A stretch of DNA of 64,000 bases, from positions 1,488,001 to 1,552,000 of the forward strand of contig NZ_JADOTY010000001.1 of assembly GCF_015751785.1 (NCBI RefSeq), given 5' to 3'. Positions 54,792 through 63,812 of the stretch are shown piece after piece. This DNA is from Micromonospora vinacea. Lineage in GTDB: Bacteria > Actinomycetota > Actinomycetes > Mycobacteriales > Micromonosporaceae. The position numbers were made by a program, and so were the translations under genes. The notes under the pieces were generated by a model, which saw nothing but the letters and a program-made list of their open reading frames with translations, made no database searches and was not told the origin of the DNA. Each line of letters begins with the position of its first letter. The stretch's first letter is position 1.

Positions 54792-55703
54792 ATGACACAA
54801 CCCGACTTCGCCACAGTGGTCAGCCGGTGGTTCCAGCAACACGCCCGTGACCTGCCCTGGCGCGAGCCCGGCGTCACCCCGTGGGCCATCCTGGTCAGCG
54901 AGGTGATGCTCCAGCAGACACCAGTGGTCCGGGTGGTGCCGGCCTGGCAGGCGTGGCTGACCCGCTGGCCCGATCCGGCCGCGTTGGCGGCGGACACGCC
55001 GGCCGAGGCGATCCGGATGTGGGGACGCCTCGGCTACCCCCGTCGGGCGGTCCGACTACGCGAATGCGCGGTAGCGATCGTCGACCGGCACGGCGGCCAG
55101 GTGCCGGACCGCCTGGAGCACCTGCTGGCACTGCCCGGCGTCGGCACCTACACGGCGCGAGCGGTAGCCGCCTTCGCCTACGGGCAACGGCACCCGGTGG
55201 TCGACACCAACGTCCGCCGGGTGGTGTGCCGGGCGGTGGCCGGCGAACCGGACGCCGGGCCGGTCACCCGACCAGCCGACCTGGTCGCCACCGAAGAGCT
55301 ACTCCCGACCGAACCGGCCGCAGCGGCGCTGGCCAGCGCCGCGTTCATGGAACTGGGCGCGGTGATCTGCACAGCCCGGTCACCGCGCTGTACCTCCTGC
55401 CCCGTCGAGTCGGTCTGCGCGTGGCGGGCATCCGGCCAGGAGGCGCCGGCGGGGCCGACCCGCCGACCCCAGCGGTACGCGGGCACCGACCGACAGGTCC
55501 GCGGGCTGCTGCTCGGAGTGCTCCGGGACAGCACCGGGCCGGTCCCGCACCAGCGGCTGGACCAGGTCTGGTCCGACGACGTGCAACGCGCCCGCGCCCT
55601 CGCCGGCCTGGTGCAGGACGGCCTGGTCGAACCGGCCGGCGCCGACTCCTTCCGCCTGGTCGGCGACGGCCCGTCCCTCCCAACCGCCGACCTCACCACC
55701 TGA
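54792..55703 (+). CDS. mutY: A/G-specific adenine DNA glycosylase
   Basis: 303 aa from ATG 54792. It excises adenine opposite 8-oxoguanine. The catalytic Glu lies in LVSEVMLQQTPVVRV, the HhH at LLALPGVGTYTARAVAAFAYG, and the catalytic Asp in HPVVDTNVRRV. The [4Fe-4S] cluster motif is C-x6-C-x2-C-x5-C (VICTARSPRCTSCPVESVC). The C-terminal NUDIX-like 8-oxoG recognition region is shortened compared with E. coli MutY (350 aa), as is usual in actinobacteria. Confidence 0.94.
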   Translation: MTQPDFATVVSRWFQQHARDLPWREPGVTPWAILVSEVMLQQTPVVRVVPAWQAWLTRWPDPAALAADTPAEAIRMWGRLGYPRRAVRLRECAVAIVDRHGGQVPDRLEHLLALPGVGTYTARAVAAFAYGQRHPVVDTNVRRVVCRAVAGEPDAGPVTRPADLVATEELLPTEPAAAALASAAFMELGAVICTARSPRCTSCPVESVCAWRASGQEAPAGPTRRPQRYAGTDRQVRGLLLGVLRDSTGPVPHQRLDQVWSDDVQRARALAGLVQDGLVEPAGADSFRLVGDGPSLPTADLTT

Positions 55704-55777
55704 CCCGCCCACCCTGGCGTCCCCTGCGCGGCGGACGCCGCGCGCCGGACGCCGCGCGGCGCGGCGCGGTGCGCGCT

Positions 55778-55855
55778 CAAGATCGTGCTCGATCCTGGAT
55801 GTAGTGGTGTCGGGCGCGCCAGAGGCCACTACATCCAGGATGTTGCGCGATCTTG
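55778..55855. repeat. Palindromic intergenic repeat, family 2 copy B
   Basis: CAAGATCGTGCTCGATCC... (55778-55807) pairs with ...GCGCGATCTTG (55826-55855), 26 of 30. Its left arm shares 17 bp (CAAGATCGTGCTCGATC) exactly with the copy at 20768, and its right arm shares the GATGYTGCGCG-ATCTTG end with the next repeat. Confidence 0.75.
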
Positions 55856-55930
55856 CCGGTGGGGCCCGCACCGGTAGCGAGGCCATCGCCGGGGCGCCAG
55901 CACCTTGCCCGCCATCACGCCCCAGACAAC

Positions 55931-55996
55931 ATCAGGGAAAGTGCTGCCTCCGGACGCCGGGAGACAGCACTTTCCCTGATGCTGCGCGGATCTTGA
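55931..55996. repeat. Related palindromic repeat with 16-bp perfect arms
   Basis: ATCAGGGAAAGTGCTG (55931-55946) pairs perfectly with 55965-55980. The right side continues GCTGCGCGGATCTTG, matching the end of the repeat at 55826-55855. It is 75 bp from that copy. Confidence 0.7.
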
Positions 55997-56062
55997 CGGC
56001 GCAGGCGGCGCGAGGCGCGGGCGGTTGCGGTGGGTGTTGGCCCTGTAGGGATGGCGCAGAAA

Positions 56063-56100
56063 GGCGGGGCCCCGGTGGCTTGCGCCACCGGGGCCCCGCC
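56063..56100 (-). terminator. clpC terminator
   Basis: A perfect 16-bp stem, GGCGGGGCCCCGGTGG (56063-56078) with 56085-56100, loop CTTGCG, 14 bp after the clpC stop. On the minus strand it is followed by TTTCT. Confidence 0.9.
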
Positions 56101-56114
56101 CCTTGCTGGTTGTG

Positions 56115-58658
56115 TTACTCGTCCACGCCTGCGGCGGCGGTGCCAGCGGCAGTGCCACCGAGATCGGCCGGGACGGCGTCCGGAACTTCAACCGGCTTGT
56201 CCGAGCCCCGGAAGACGAGCTTGGAATTGTCGATGTCGTCCGGGTCGCCTTCGCAGTCGACCACGACGATCTGACCCGGGGTCAGCTCGTTGAACAGGAT
56301 CCGCTCGGAGAGGTTGTCCTCGATGTCGCGCTGGATCGTGCGACGAAGCGGACGGGCACCGAGCACCGGGTCGAAGCCCTTCGCGGCCAGGTACTTCTTG
56401 GCGTTGTCGGTCAGCTCCAGACCCATGTCCTTGTTCCGCAGCTGGCCCTCGATCCGCTGGATCATGATGTCCACGATCGAGAGGATCTCGGTCTGACGCA
56501 GCTGGTGGAAGACGATGGTGTCGTCGATCCGGTTGAGGAACTCAGGCCGGAAATGCTGCTTGAGCTCGTCGTTGACCTTCTGCTTCATCCGGTCGTAGTT
56601 GGACTCGGAGTCCTCCGACTGCTGGAAGCCCAGCGACACCGCCTTGGCGACGTCACGGGTGCCCAGGTTGGTGGTCAGGATGATGACCGTGTTCTTGAAG
56701 TCCACGATCCGACCCTGACCGTCGGTGAGCCGACCGTCTTCGAGGATCTGCAGGAGCGTGTTGAACACGTCCGGGTGGGCCTTCTCGATCTCGTCGAAGA
56801 GGACCACCGAGAACGGCCGACGCCGCACCTTCTCGGTCAGCTGCCCGCCCTCGTCGTAGCCGACGTAGCCGGGAGGGGCACCCACGAGCCGCGACACCGT
56901 GTAACGGTCGTGGAACTCGGACATGTCCAGCTGGATGAGGGCGTCCTCGCTGCCGAAGAGGAACTCGGCGAGCGCCTTGGACAGCTCGGTCTTACCGACA
57001 CCGGACGGGCCGGCGAAGATGAACGAGCCCGACGGGCGCTTCGGGTCCTTCAGGCCGGCCCGGGTACGCCGGATCGCCTTCGAGACCGCCTTGACCGCGT
57101 CCTCTTGGCCGATGACGCGCTTGTGCAGCTCGTCCTCCATGCGCAGCAGGCGCGAGGTCTCCTCCTCGGTCAGCTTGTAGACCGGGATGCCGGTCCAGTT
57201 GCCGAGCACCTCGGCGATCTGCTCGTCGTCAACCTCGCTGACGACGTCCAGGTCACCGGCCTTCCACTCCTTCTCCCGCTGAGCCTTCTGCCCGAGGAGC
57301 TGCTTCTCCTTGTCGCGCAGCTGGGCGGCGCGCTCGAAGTCCTGCGCGTCGATCGCGGACTCCTTGTCGCGACGCACCTGGGCGATGCGCTCGTCGAAGT
57401 CACGCAGGTCTGGCGGCGCGGTCATCCGACGGATCCGCATCCGGGCACCGGCCTCGTCGATCAGGTCGATCGCCTTGTCCGGGAGGAAGCGGTCGGAGAT
57501 GTACCGGTCGGCCAGGGTCGCGGCAGCCACGAGAGCGGCATCCGTGATCGAGACGCGGTGGTGAGCCTCGTAGCGGTCCCGCAGGCCCTTGAGGATCTCG
57601 ATGGTGTGGGCCAGCGACGGCTCACCCACCTGGATCGGCTGGAAGCGGCGCTCGAGAGCGGCGTCCTTCTCCAGGTGCTTGCGGTATTCATCCAACGTGG
57701 TGGCACCGATGGTCTGCAGCTCACCACGGGCCAGCATCGGCTTGAGGATGCTCGCGGCGTCGATCGCGCCCTCGGCGGCACCCGCACCCACCAGGGTGTG
57801 GATCTCGTCGATGAACAGGATGATGTCGCCGCGGGTGCGGATCTCCTTGAGCACCTTCTTGAGGCGCTCCTCGAAGTCACCGCGGTAGCGGGAACCGGCG
57901 ACGAGCGCGCCCAGGTCGAGCGTGTAGAGCTGCTTGTCCTTGAGGGTCTCGGGCACCTCGCCCTTGATGATCTTCTGGGACAGGCCCTCCACCACGGCGG
58001 TCTTACCGACGCCGGGCTCACCGATCAGGACCGGGTTGTTCTTGGTACGGCGGGAGAGCACCTGCATGACCCGCTCGATTTCCTTCTCGCGCCCGATGAC
58101 CGGGTCGAGCTTGCCCTCGCGGGCGGCCTGAGTCAGGTTGCGGCCGAACTGGTCCAGCACCAGGCTGGTCGACGGCGCGGCCTCACCCGGCGCGGCGCCC
58201 GCCGCGGCAGGCTCCTTGCCCTGGTAGCCGGAGAGCAGCTGGATCACCTGCTGGCGGACCCGGTTGAGGTCGGCGCCGAGCTTGACCAGCACCTGGGCGG
58301 CGACGCCCTCGCCCTCACGGATCAGCCCGAGCAGGATGTGCTCCGTGCCGATGTAGTTGTGGCCGAGCTGCAGCGCCTCGCGCAGCGACAGCTCCAGCAC
58401 CTTCTTGGCCCGCGGCGTGAACGGGATGTGCCCGCTCGGCGCCTGCTGGCCCTGGCCGATGATCTCCTCGACCTGCTGGCGGACGCCCTCCAGGGAGATG
58501 CCGAGGCTCTCCAGGGCCTTTGCCGCGACGCCTTCACCTTCGTGGATCAGGCCCAGCAGGATGTGTTCCGTACCGATGTAGTTGTGGTTGAGCATCCGGG
58601 CCTCTTCTTGGGCCAGGACGACAACCCGTCGCGCTCGGTCGGTGAACCGCTCGAACAT
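56115..58658 (-). CDS. clpC: ATP-dependent Clp protease ATP-binding subunit ClpC
   Basis: 847 aa AAA+ unfoldase that feeds ClpP1P2. The N-domain has two Clp_N repeats (about 1-145), each with [14 protein letters not shown]. The first AAA+ module has Walker A GEPGVGKT and Walker [20 protein letters not shown]-domain (about 410-450) carries [31 protein letters not shown]. The second AAA+ module has [20 protein letters not shown] and ends in a D2 small domain with the sensor-2 [16 protein letters not shown]. It is typical in length for actinobacteria. The upstream region has CTCAGCTGAG (58772-58781) and a TAGAGT -10-like box (58757-58752). Confidence 0.97.
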   Translation of the reverse strand: MFERFTDRARRVVVLAQEEARMLNHNYIGTEHILLGLIHEGEGVAAKALESLGISLEGVRQQVEEIIGQGQQAPSGHIPFTPRAKKVLELSLREALQLGHNYIGTEHILLGLIREGEGVAAQVLVKLGADLNRVRQQVIQLLSGYQGKEPAAAGAAPGEAAPSTSLVLDQFGRNLTQAAREGKLDPVIGREKEIERVMQVLSRRTKNNPVLIGEPGVGKTAVVEGLSQKIIKGEVPETLKDKQLYTLDLGALVAGSRYRGDFEERLKKVLKEIRTRGDIILFIDEIHTLVGAGAAEGAIDAASILKPMLARGELQTIGATTLDEYRKHLEKDAALERRFQPIQVGEPSLAHTIEILKGLRDRYEAHHRVSITDAALVAAATLADRYISDRFLPDKAIDLIDEAGARMRIRRMTAPPDLRDFDERIAQVRRDKESAIDAQDFERAAQLRDKEKQLLGQKAQREKEWKAGDLDVVSEVDDEQIAEVLGNWTGIPVYKLTEEETSRLLRMEDELHKRVIGQEDAVKAVSKAIRRTRAGLKDPKRPSGSFIFAGPSGVGKTELSKALAEFLFGSEDALIQLDMSEFHDRYTVSRLVGAPPGYVGYDEGGQLTEKVRRRPFSVVLFDEIEKAHPDVFNTLLQILEDGRLTDGQGRIVDFKNTVIILTTNLGTRDVAKAVSLGFQQSEDSESNYDRMKQKVNDELKQHFRPEFLNRIDDTIVFHQLRQTEILSIVDIMIQRIEGQLRNKDMGLELTDNAKKYLAAKGFDPVLGARPLRRTIQRDIEDNLSERILFNELTPGQIVVVDCEGDPDDIDNSKLVFRGSDKPVEVPDAVPADLGGTAAGTAAAGVDE

Positions 58659-58988
58659 GCCCTCGTGCTCCTCACGTGCCGTGCGCCTTGATGGTCAAGA
58701 TCTTGGCGGGGCCGGTGCACGAACGTCCAGGACGGGCGTCCGTGCCTCCTTACTCTATCGTCGCTGACCGACTCAGCTGAGGTCGTGTGTCTCTGCTCTG
58801 GGTCGGTTCCACGTCGTTTTGAACAACCGTCCGCGCTCAGGAGGTGTTCCGGTAGCCCTGTCGCTACGCGCAGAGCGAAATCCGACTGGCTCGACGGAAG
58901 CCCGATCCGGGGTCCGGAAGCGCTCCGGGAGGGTCCGGAAGGGTGGACCGGCGGTCGCGACGAGCGCCGCGCCGGGCCCTGGGGGAGG

Positions 58989-59031
58989 TTGTCCACAGGT
59001 TGTGGATAGCTGGTCCACTGGTTGTGGACAA
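58989..59031. promoter_or_regulatory. DnaA-box-like cluster
   Basis: TTGTCCACA at 58989-58997 and its inverse at 59023-59031 flank a CTATCCACA (59001-59009, minus strand), three sites in 43 bp. They match the DnaA-box consensus used in high-GC actinobacteria. Function is inferred. Confidence 0.5.
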
Positions 59032-59170
59032 CGTCGGTCGGCCCGGAATGCTTCCCAGCATGGAACGGCCACGACAACGCCAGCTCGAAACGGACATAAC
59101 GACGCCCGCCCGGGAGCGTGGCACAACGACGCCGGCCCGGAGCGACGACGGCGTACCGCAGCGGATACGG

Positions 59171-59207
59171 CGACGCCGGCCCGGAGAACTCCTCCGGCCC
59201 GGCGTCG
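59171..59207 (-). terminator. lsr2 terminator
   Basis: CGACGCCGGCCCGGA (59171-59185) pairs with TCCGGCCCGGCGTCG (59193-59207) with one mismatch, loop GAACTCC, about 43 bp beyond the lsr2 stop on the minus strand. Confidence 0.7.
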
Positions 59208-59250
59208 GTGTCGCCTGCGGTGGCGGGCTGGCCACCAAGGTGCTGACGGA

Positions 59251-59595
59251 TCAGCGCTTCGCGTGGAACTCGTCCACGATCTCCTGCGGGATACGACCCC
59301 GGTCGGAGATGTCCTTGCCGGCCTTCTTGGCCCACTCCCGGATCGCCTTGTTCTGTTCCCGATCGGCTGTCGCGCCACCCCGACCGCGGGCAGCCCGCCC
59401 ACCGATCACCACGCCGCCTCGGCCGACCTTGGTGCCGGCACCCACGTACGAGGCAAATGCATCGCGCAATTTCGCGGCGTTGGCGCTCGACAGGTCGATC
59501 TCGTACTGAACGCCGTCGAGGGCGAACTTGACGGTCTCGTCCGCGTCCCCGCCGTCCAGGTCATCGACCAGCTTGTGAATGATCTGCTTGGCCAC
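59251..59595 (-). CDS. lsr2: Lsr2 nucleoid-associated xenogeneic silencer
   Basis: 114 aa from GTG 59595 with AAAGGA about 10 nt upstream; ATG 59604 would be too close. The N-terminal dimerisation region (AKQIIHKLVDDLDGGDADETVKFALDGVQYEIDLS) precedes the C-terminal AT-rich DNA-binding part, with the DRGRIP minor-groove-binding loop and QEIVDEF. Lsr2 is the actinobacterial H-NS analogue that silences AT-rich, often horizontally acquired DNA. Located between lysS and clpC, as in many actinobacteria. Confidence 0.96.
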   Translation of the reverse strand: MAKQIIHKLVDDLDGGDADETVKFALDGVQYEIDLSSANAAKLRDAFASYVGAGTKVGRGGVVIGGRAARGRGGATADREQNKAIREWAKKAGKDISDRGRIPQEIVDEFHAKR

Positions 59596-59707
59596 GTCCC
59601 ACATTCCTTTCGAGCAGGGTGCTCCTGCTAACGAGAGCACAATAACCCCCGCGCCGCTCGTCGCGTCAATAGGATCCGGTTACGGCTCGGCGTGAGTCTG
59701 GGCGGGA

Positions 59708-61216
59708 CTACTCCGGGCGGACCAACGGGAAGAGGATCGTTTCCCGAATTCCCAGCCCGGTCAGGGCCATCAACAGCCGGTCGATTCCCATTCCCATACC
59801 GCCGGCCGGCGGCATTCCATACTCCATCGCCCGAAGAAAGTCCTCGTCGAGACGCATCGCCTCGTCGTCGCCGCGCGCGGCCAACTGCGCCTGGGCGACC
59901 AGCCGTTCCCGCTGCACGATCGGGTCGACCAGCTCGGAGTACGCAGTGCCCAGCTCGAAGCCGAGCACGTAGAGGTCCCACTTCTCGGCCAGCCCCGGCT
60001 CGCTGCGGTGCGCCCGGGTGAGCGGGCTGGTCTCCTCCGGGTAGTCCCGTACGAAGGTGGGCGCCTCCAGGCCGGGAACGACCAGTTCCTCGAACAACTC
60101 TTCGGCCAGCTTGCCCGGGCCCCACTTCGGGTCCACGGCCAATCCCACCTTGTCCGCGTACTCCACCAGGCGGGTGCGTTCGGTGCGGACCGTGACCTCC
60201 TCGCCCAGCGCTTCGGAAAGCACACCGAACAGCGTCACGGACCGCCACTCGCCGCCCAGGTCGAACTCGCGCCCGCCGGCGTGGGTCACCACAGTCGAGC
60301 CGCTCACCGCGATCGCCGCCTGTTGCACGAGATTGCGGGTCAACTCGGCCATCGTGTCGTAGTCGCCGTACGCCTGGTACGTCTCCAGCATCGCGAACTC
60401 CGGTGAGTGCGAAGAGTCGACACCCTCATTACGGAAGTTGCGGTTGATCTCGAAGACTCGGTCGACGCCGCCGACCACAGCGCGCTTGAGAAACAGTTCC
60501 GGAGCGATTCGCAGATACAGATCGGTGTCCAACGCATTGCTGTGGGTCACGAACGGTCGAGCTGCCGCGCCGCCATGCAGCAGTTGCAACATCGGCGTTT
60601 CCACCTCGATGAAGCCCTGCCCGTGCAGTGAATCGCGCAGACTGCGTACCGCGGCGGCCCGGGTACGCACCATCTCCCGTGCCTGCGGCCGGACGATCAG
60701 GTCGACGTAACGCTGCCGGACCCGCGCCTCCTCGGAAAGGGGCTTGTGGGCCACCGGCAACGGTCGCAGCGCCTTGGCGGTCATCTCCCACTGCTGGGCC
60801 AACACCGACAGCTCACCCCGACGGCTGGTGATCACCTCACCGGTGACGCCGACGTGGTCGCCGAGGTCGACGAGGCGCTTCCACGCCTCCAGCTGCTCCG
60901 GCCCGACCCGGTCCAGGGAGAGCATCGCCTGCAACTCGGTGCCGTCGCCGTCCCGCAGGGTCGCGAAGCAGAGCTTGCCCGTGTTGCGTACGAAGATCAC
61001 CCGGCCGGTGACCGCGACCTGGTCGCCGGTCGCGGTGTCGGTCGGCAGGTCGGCGTACTTCGCCCGGACCTGCGCCAGGGTGGCGGTGCGGGGGAAGCCG
61101 ACCGGGTAGGGCTCGATGCCCTCGGCGAGCATCCGGTCCCGCTTCTCCCGGCGGACCTTCATCTGCTCGGGAAGGTCGTCGGCGGGGTCCACTGGCACGG
61201 GGTTCTGCTCGCTCAC
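59708..61216 (-). CDS. lysS: Lysyl-tRNA synthetase, class II
   Basis: 502 aa from GTG 61216 behind GAGGAAG. An N-terminal OB-fold anticodon domain precedes the class II catalytic core: motif 2 [22 protein letters not shown] and motif 3 [19 protein letters not shown]. It charges tRNA-Lys and can make Ap4A. The start at 61267 would only add a non-conserved leader. Lsr2 is next downstream. Confidence 0.96.
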   Translation of the reverse strand: MSEQNPVPVDPADDLPEQMKVRREKRDRMLAEGIEPYPVGFPRTATLAQVRAKYADLPTDTATGDQVAVTGRVIFVRNTGKLCFATLRDGDGTELQAMLSLDRVGPEQLEAWKRLVDLGDHVGVTGEVITSRRGELSVLAQQWEMTAKALRPLPVAHKPLSEEARVRQRYVDLIVRPQAREMVRTRAAAVRSLRDSLHGQGFIEVETPMLQLLHGGAAARPFVTHSNALDTDLYLRIAPELFLKRAVVGGVDRVFEINRNFRNEGVDSSHSPEFAMLETYQAYGDYDTMAELTRNLVQQAAIAVSGSTVVTHAGGREFDLGGEWRSVTLFGVLSEALGEEVTVRTERTRLVEYADKVGLAVDPKWGPGKLAEELFEELVVPGLEAPTFVRDYPEETSPLTRAHRSEPGLAEKWDLYVLGFELGTAYSELVDPIVQRERLVAQAQLAARGDDEAMRLDEDFLRAMEYGMPPAGGMGMGIDRLLMALTGLGIRETILFPLVRPE

Positions 61217-61303
61217 GGCACGCTTCCTCGTCACGGAGATACAGGGGTCAGGCCCGAGCGTACTCAAGCGGTCCGGAGGCCGTTACGGGATAACCTGCCC
61301 GTC

Positions 61304-62044
61304 ATGGTCGATCACACTCACGCCCTGTCGTTCGGTGCCGCCGCGAGTAATTACGACCGGTTTCGACCACGTTATCCCGAGGTTGCGGTCCGGTGGGCAC
61401 TCGACGGGCTGAGCGAAGCCCGGGTGGTCGACCTCGCGGCCGGCACCGGCATCCTGACCCGGGCCGTCCTCGCCCTGGGTCACGAGGTCGTACCGGTGGA
61501 GCCCGATCCGGGGATGCGGACGCAGCTCGCCGCCAGCACCCCGGGCACGACGGCGCTGGCGGGCAGCGCCGAGGCAGTGCCCCTACCCGACTCGACGGTG
61601 GACGCGGTGCTGGTCGGGACGGCGTACCACTGGTTCGACCGGGAGCTCGCGCACGCCGAGATCGCCCGGGTGCTCCGCGCCGGCGGCACCTTCGCCCCGG
61701 TGTGGAACATCCGGGACGACAGCGTCGACTGGGTGGCCGAGCTGGGTCGCATCGCCCACTTCGGGGACAGGTCGACCCTCCAGCTCATCGGCGAGCACCC
61801 GGACTTCGGCCCCGCGTTCGACACCGTCGAGCAGCGCGAGTTCACGCACCGCACCACGCTCACGCCGGACGAGCTGCTCGGCATGGTCCGCACCCGCTCG
61901 TACTGGCTCACCGCCACCACAGAGGATCAACAGCGGGTCGAGCGGGAGCTGACCGAACTCCTGACCACCCACCCCGCCCTGGCTGGCCGGGACACCATCG
62001 AGCTGCCGTACCGGACGCTGGTGCTGCGCGCCCGGCGGCGCTGA
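61304..62044 (+). CDS. SAM-dependent class I methyltransferase
   Basis: 246 aa from ATG 61304. It has the Rossmann-type fold: RVVDLAAGTGILTRAVLALGHEVVPVEPDPGM (motif I and acidic strand 2), LAGSAEAVPLPDSTVDAVLVGTAYHWFD and IARVLRAGGTFAPVWN. The opening HALSFGAAASNYDRFRPRYPEVAVRW matches the trans-aconitate/UbiE-like family. The substrate is unknown. It stands alone, opposite lysS and convergent with coaX. Confidence 0.87.
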   Translation: MVDHTHALSFGAAASNYDRFRPRYPEVAVRWALDGLSEARVVDLAAGTGILTRAVLALGHEVVPVEPDPGMRTQLAASTPGTTALAGSAEAVPLPDSTVDAVLVGTAYHWFDRELAHAEIARVLRAGGTFAPVWNIRDDSVDWVAELGRIAHFGDRSTLQLIGEHPDFGPAFDTVEQREFTHRTTLTPDELLGMVRTRSYWLTATTEDQQRVERELTELLTTHPALAGRDTIELPYRTLVLRARRR

Positions 62045-62079
62045 CGCCGGCACGAAGGGCGGCCCGACGGCGGCCGGGT

Positions 62080-62838
62080 TCACAGGTTGCGGTCGTAGAC
62101 CATCCGCAGGCCGATCAGCGTGATCATCGGCTCGTGGTGGGTGATGCTGCGGCACTCGTTGATCACCAGGGAGGCGAGGCCGCCGGTGGCGATCACCGCC
62201 CGCACCTCGCCAAGCTCCTCGGTCATCCGCTCGACGATCCGGTCCACCTGACCGGCGAAGCCGAAGTACAGGCCGGCCTGGAGGCACTCCACGGTGTTCT
62301 TGCCGATCACCGAACGGGGCTTGGTGGCCTCGACCTTGCGCAGCTGCGCGGCACGGGCGGCCAGCGCGTCGAAGGAGATCTCGATGCCCGGGGCGAACGC
62401 GCCACCGAGGAACTCACCACGCTCGCTGATCACATCGAAGTTGGTGGTGGTGCCGAAGTCCACAACGATCGACGGCCCGCCGTAGAGGGTGTACGCGGCC
62501 AGGGTGTTCACCACCCGGTCGGCGCCGACCTCCTTCGGGTTGTCGATCGCCAACTGCACCCCGGTCCGCACCCCCGGCTCGACCACGACGCTCGGCAGGT
62601 CGGCGTAGTAACGGCTGAGCATGGTGCGCAGCGACCGCAGCGCGGCCGGCACCGTGGAGCAGGCGGCGACACCGGTGATCTCGACGTTGTCCCCGGCGAG
62701 CAGGCCCCGGAACATCAGGCCCAGCTCGTCCGCCGTCGAACGGGCATCGGTCTTGATCCGCCAGGAGTGCACCAGCTTGTCGCCGTCGAAGGTCGCCAGC
62801 ACGGTGTTGGTGTTTCCGATGTCGATGCAGAGCAGCAC
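62080..62838 (-). CDS. coaX: Type III pantothenate kinase
   Basis: 252 aa from GTG 62838; first step of CoA synthesis, using the ASKHA fold. The phosphate-binding motif is LCIDIGNTNTVLATF. NPKEVGADRVVNTLAAY, VVDFGTTTNFDVI and GGAFAPGIEISFDALAARAAQL are type III signatures. It is 17 bp downstream of nadC on the same strand, the common nadB-nadC-coaX arrangement for cofactor synthesis. Confidence 0.95.
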   Translation of the reverse strand: MLLCIDIGNTNTVLATFDGDKLVHSWRIKTDARSTADELGLMFRGLLAGDNVEITGVAACSTVPAALRSLRTMLSRYYADLPSVVVEPGVRTGVQLAIDNPKEVGADRVVNTLAAYTLYGGPSIVVDFGTTTNFDVISERGEFLGGAFAPGIEISFDALAARAAQLRKVEATKPRSVIGKNTVECLQAGLYFGFAGQVDRIVERMTEELGEVRAVIATGGLASLVINECRSITHHEPMITLIGLRMVYDRNL

Positions 62839-62855
62839 GCACGCAGCCTAGACAA

Positions 62856-63752
62856 CTACTCGGTGCGCAGGTCCAGCGCGATGTCCAGGATCGGCGACGA
62901 GTGGGTCAACGCGCCCACCGAGAGGAAGTCCACGCCGGTGGCCGCGTACCGGCCGGCCACCTCCAGGGTCAGCCCACCGGTCGCCTCCAGCTCCGCCCGG
63001 TCACCCACAGCGGTCACCGCCTCGGCCAGCACCTCCGGCGTCATGTTGTCGCAGAGCAGGAAGTTCGCCCCGGCCTCCACCGCCTCCACCGCCTCGTCGA
63101 CTCCTGTCACCTCGACCTGCACCGGCACCTCCGGGAACGCCTCCCGGACCCGCCGGTAGGCCGCCGTGATGCTCCCGGCCGCCAGCTTGTGGTTGTCCTT
63201 GATCATGGCCACGTCGTAGAGGCCCATCCGCTTGTTGGTGCCACCGCCGGCCCGCACCGCGTACTTCTCCAGCGCCCGCAGGCCCGGCGTCGTCTTGCGG
63301 GTGTCCAGCACCATGGCCTTCGTGCCGGCCAGCGCGTCCGCCCAGGCGCGGGTGTGGGTGGCCACCCCGGACATCCGGCAGAGCAGGTTGAGCGCCGTCC
63401 GCTCGGCCGTCAGCAGCAACCGGGTCGGGCCGGTCACCGTCGCCAGCACGTCACCGCGGGCCACCCGCTCGCCGTCGCGGGCCAGCACCGACACCTCGAC
63501 GGTACGGCCGAAGCCCGTCACCTCGCCCACCAGCTCGAACACGGCGGCGGCCACCGCCATCCCGGCCACCACCCCGTCCGCGCGGGCCACCAGGTCGGCG
63601 GTGTCGGTCTGCTCCGCCGGAATGGTGGCCACGCTGGTGACGTCGAGGAAATCCGGGCCCAGATCCTCGACCAGCGCACCCTCGATCACCTGCCGCACCA
63701 ACGCCGGGTCCAGCCCAGCCGCCCGCAACGCCGCCTGCGTCGACTCCGTCAT
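62856..63752 (-). CDS. nadC: Nicotinate-nucleotide pyrophosphorylase (carboxylating)
   Basis: 298 aa from ATG 63752 behind GAAGGAGG. It converts quinolinate and PRPP to nicotinate mononucleotide. Signatures: RTALNLLCRMSGVATHTRAW, LDTRKTTPGLRALEKYAVRAGGGTNKRMGLYDVAMIKDNH and LEATGGLTLEVAGRYAATGVDFLSVGALTHS. A GTG at 63812, overlapping the nadB stop as GTGA, is in frame and would add 20 residues; the ATG has the better ribosome site. Confidence 0.95.
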   Translation of the reverse strand: MTESTQAALRAAGLDPALVRQVIEGALVEDLGPDFLDVTSVATIPAEQTDTADLVARADGVVAGMAVAAAVFELVGEVTGFGRTVEVSVLARDGERVARGDVLATVTGPTRLLLTAERTALNLLCRMSGVATHTRAWADALAGTKAMVLDTRKTTPGLRALEKYAVRAGGGTNKRMGLYDVAMIKDNHKLAAGSITAAYRRVREAFPEVPVQVEVTGVDEAVEAVEAGANFLLCDNMTPEVLAEAVTAVGDRAELEATGGLTLEVAGRYAATGVDFLSVGALTHSSPILDIALDLRTE

Positions 63753-63770
63753 CGTCGCCTCCTTCGTTCC

Positions 63771-63812
63771 CGACTGCGGGGCTCGCAAGATCGGCTCACT
63801 CCTCGCGCTCAC
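63771..63812 (-). repeat. GTGAGCG junction segment between nadB and nadC
   Basis: Reading on the minus strand, the nadB stop is inside GTGAGCGCGAGGAGTGAGCC, followed by GATCTTGCGAGCCCCGCAGTCG. It starts with the same GTGAGCG as the tandem element at 31771, and sits at a similar stop/start junction. It may be an inserted short repeat; only one copy is in the window. Confidence 0.4.

Larger units (their letters stand above)
55704..56114 (+). other. Intergenic region between mutY and clpC holding palindromic repeats
   Basis: About 411 bp with no gene. It holds the family 2 palindrome (55778-55855), a second strong inverted repeat (55931-55980) and the clpC terminator (56063-56100), listed separately. 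Confidence 0.6.
58659..59250 (-). other. Intergenic region between clpC and lsr2
   Basis: About 592 bp with no convincing gene. It includes the clpC promoter/leader (58659-58790), a DnaA-box-like cluster (58989-59031) and the lsr2 terminator (59171-59207). A CGACGCCGGCCCGGAG copy also appears at about 59129, duplicating part of that terminator. Confidence 0.6.

Noticed and set aside
56103..58691. 862-codon plus-strand open frame antisense to clpC
   Set aside because: It is a by-product of GC-rich codon bias in ClpC; its product shows no recognisable domains, and clpC is certain.
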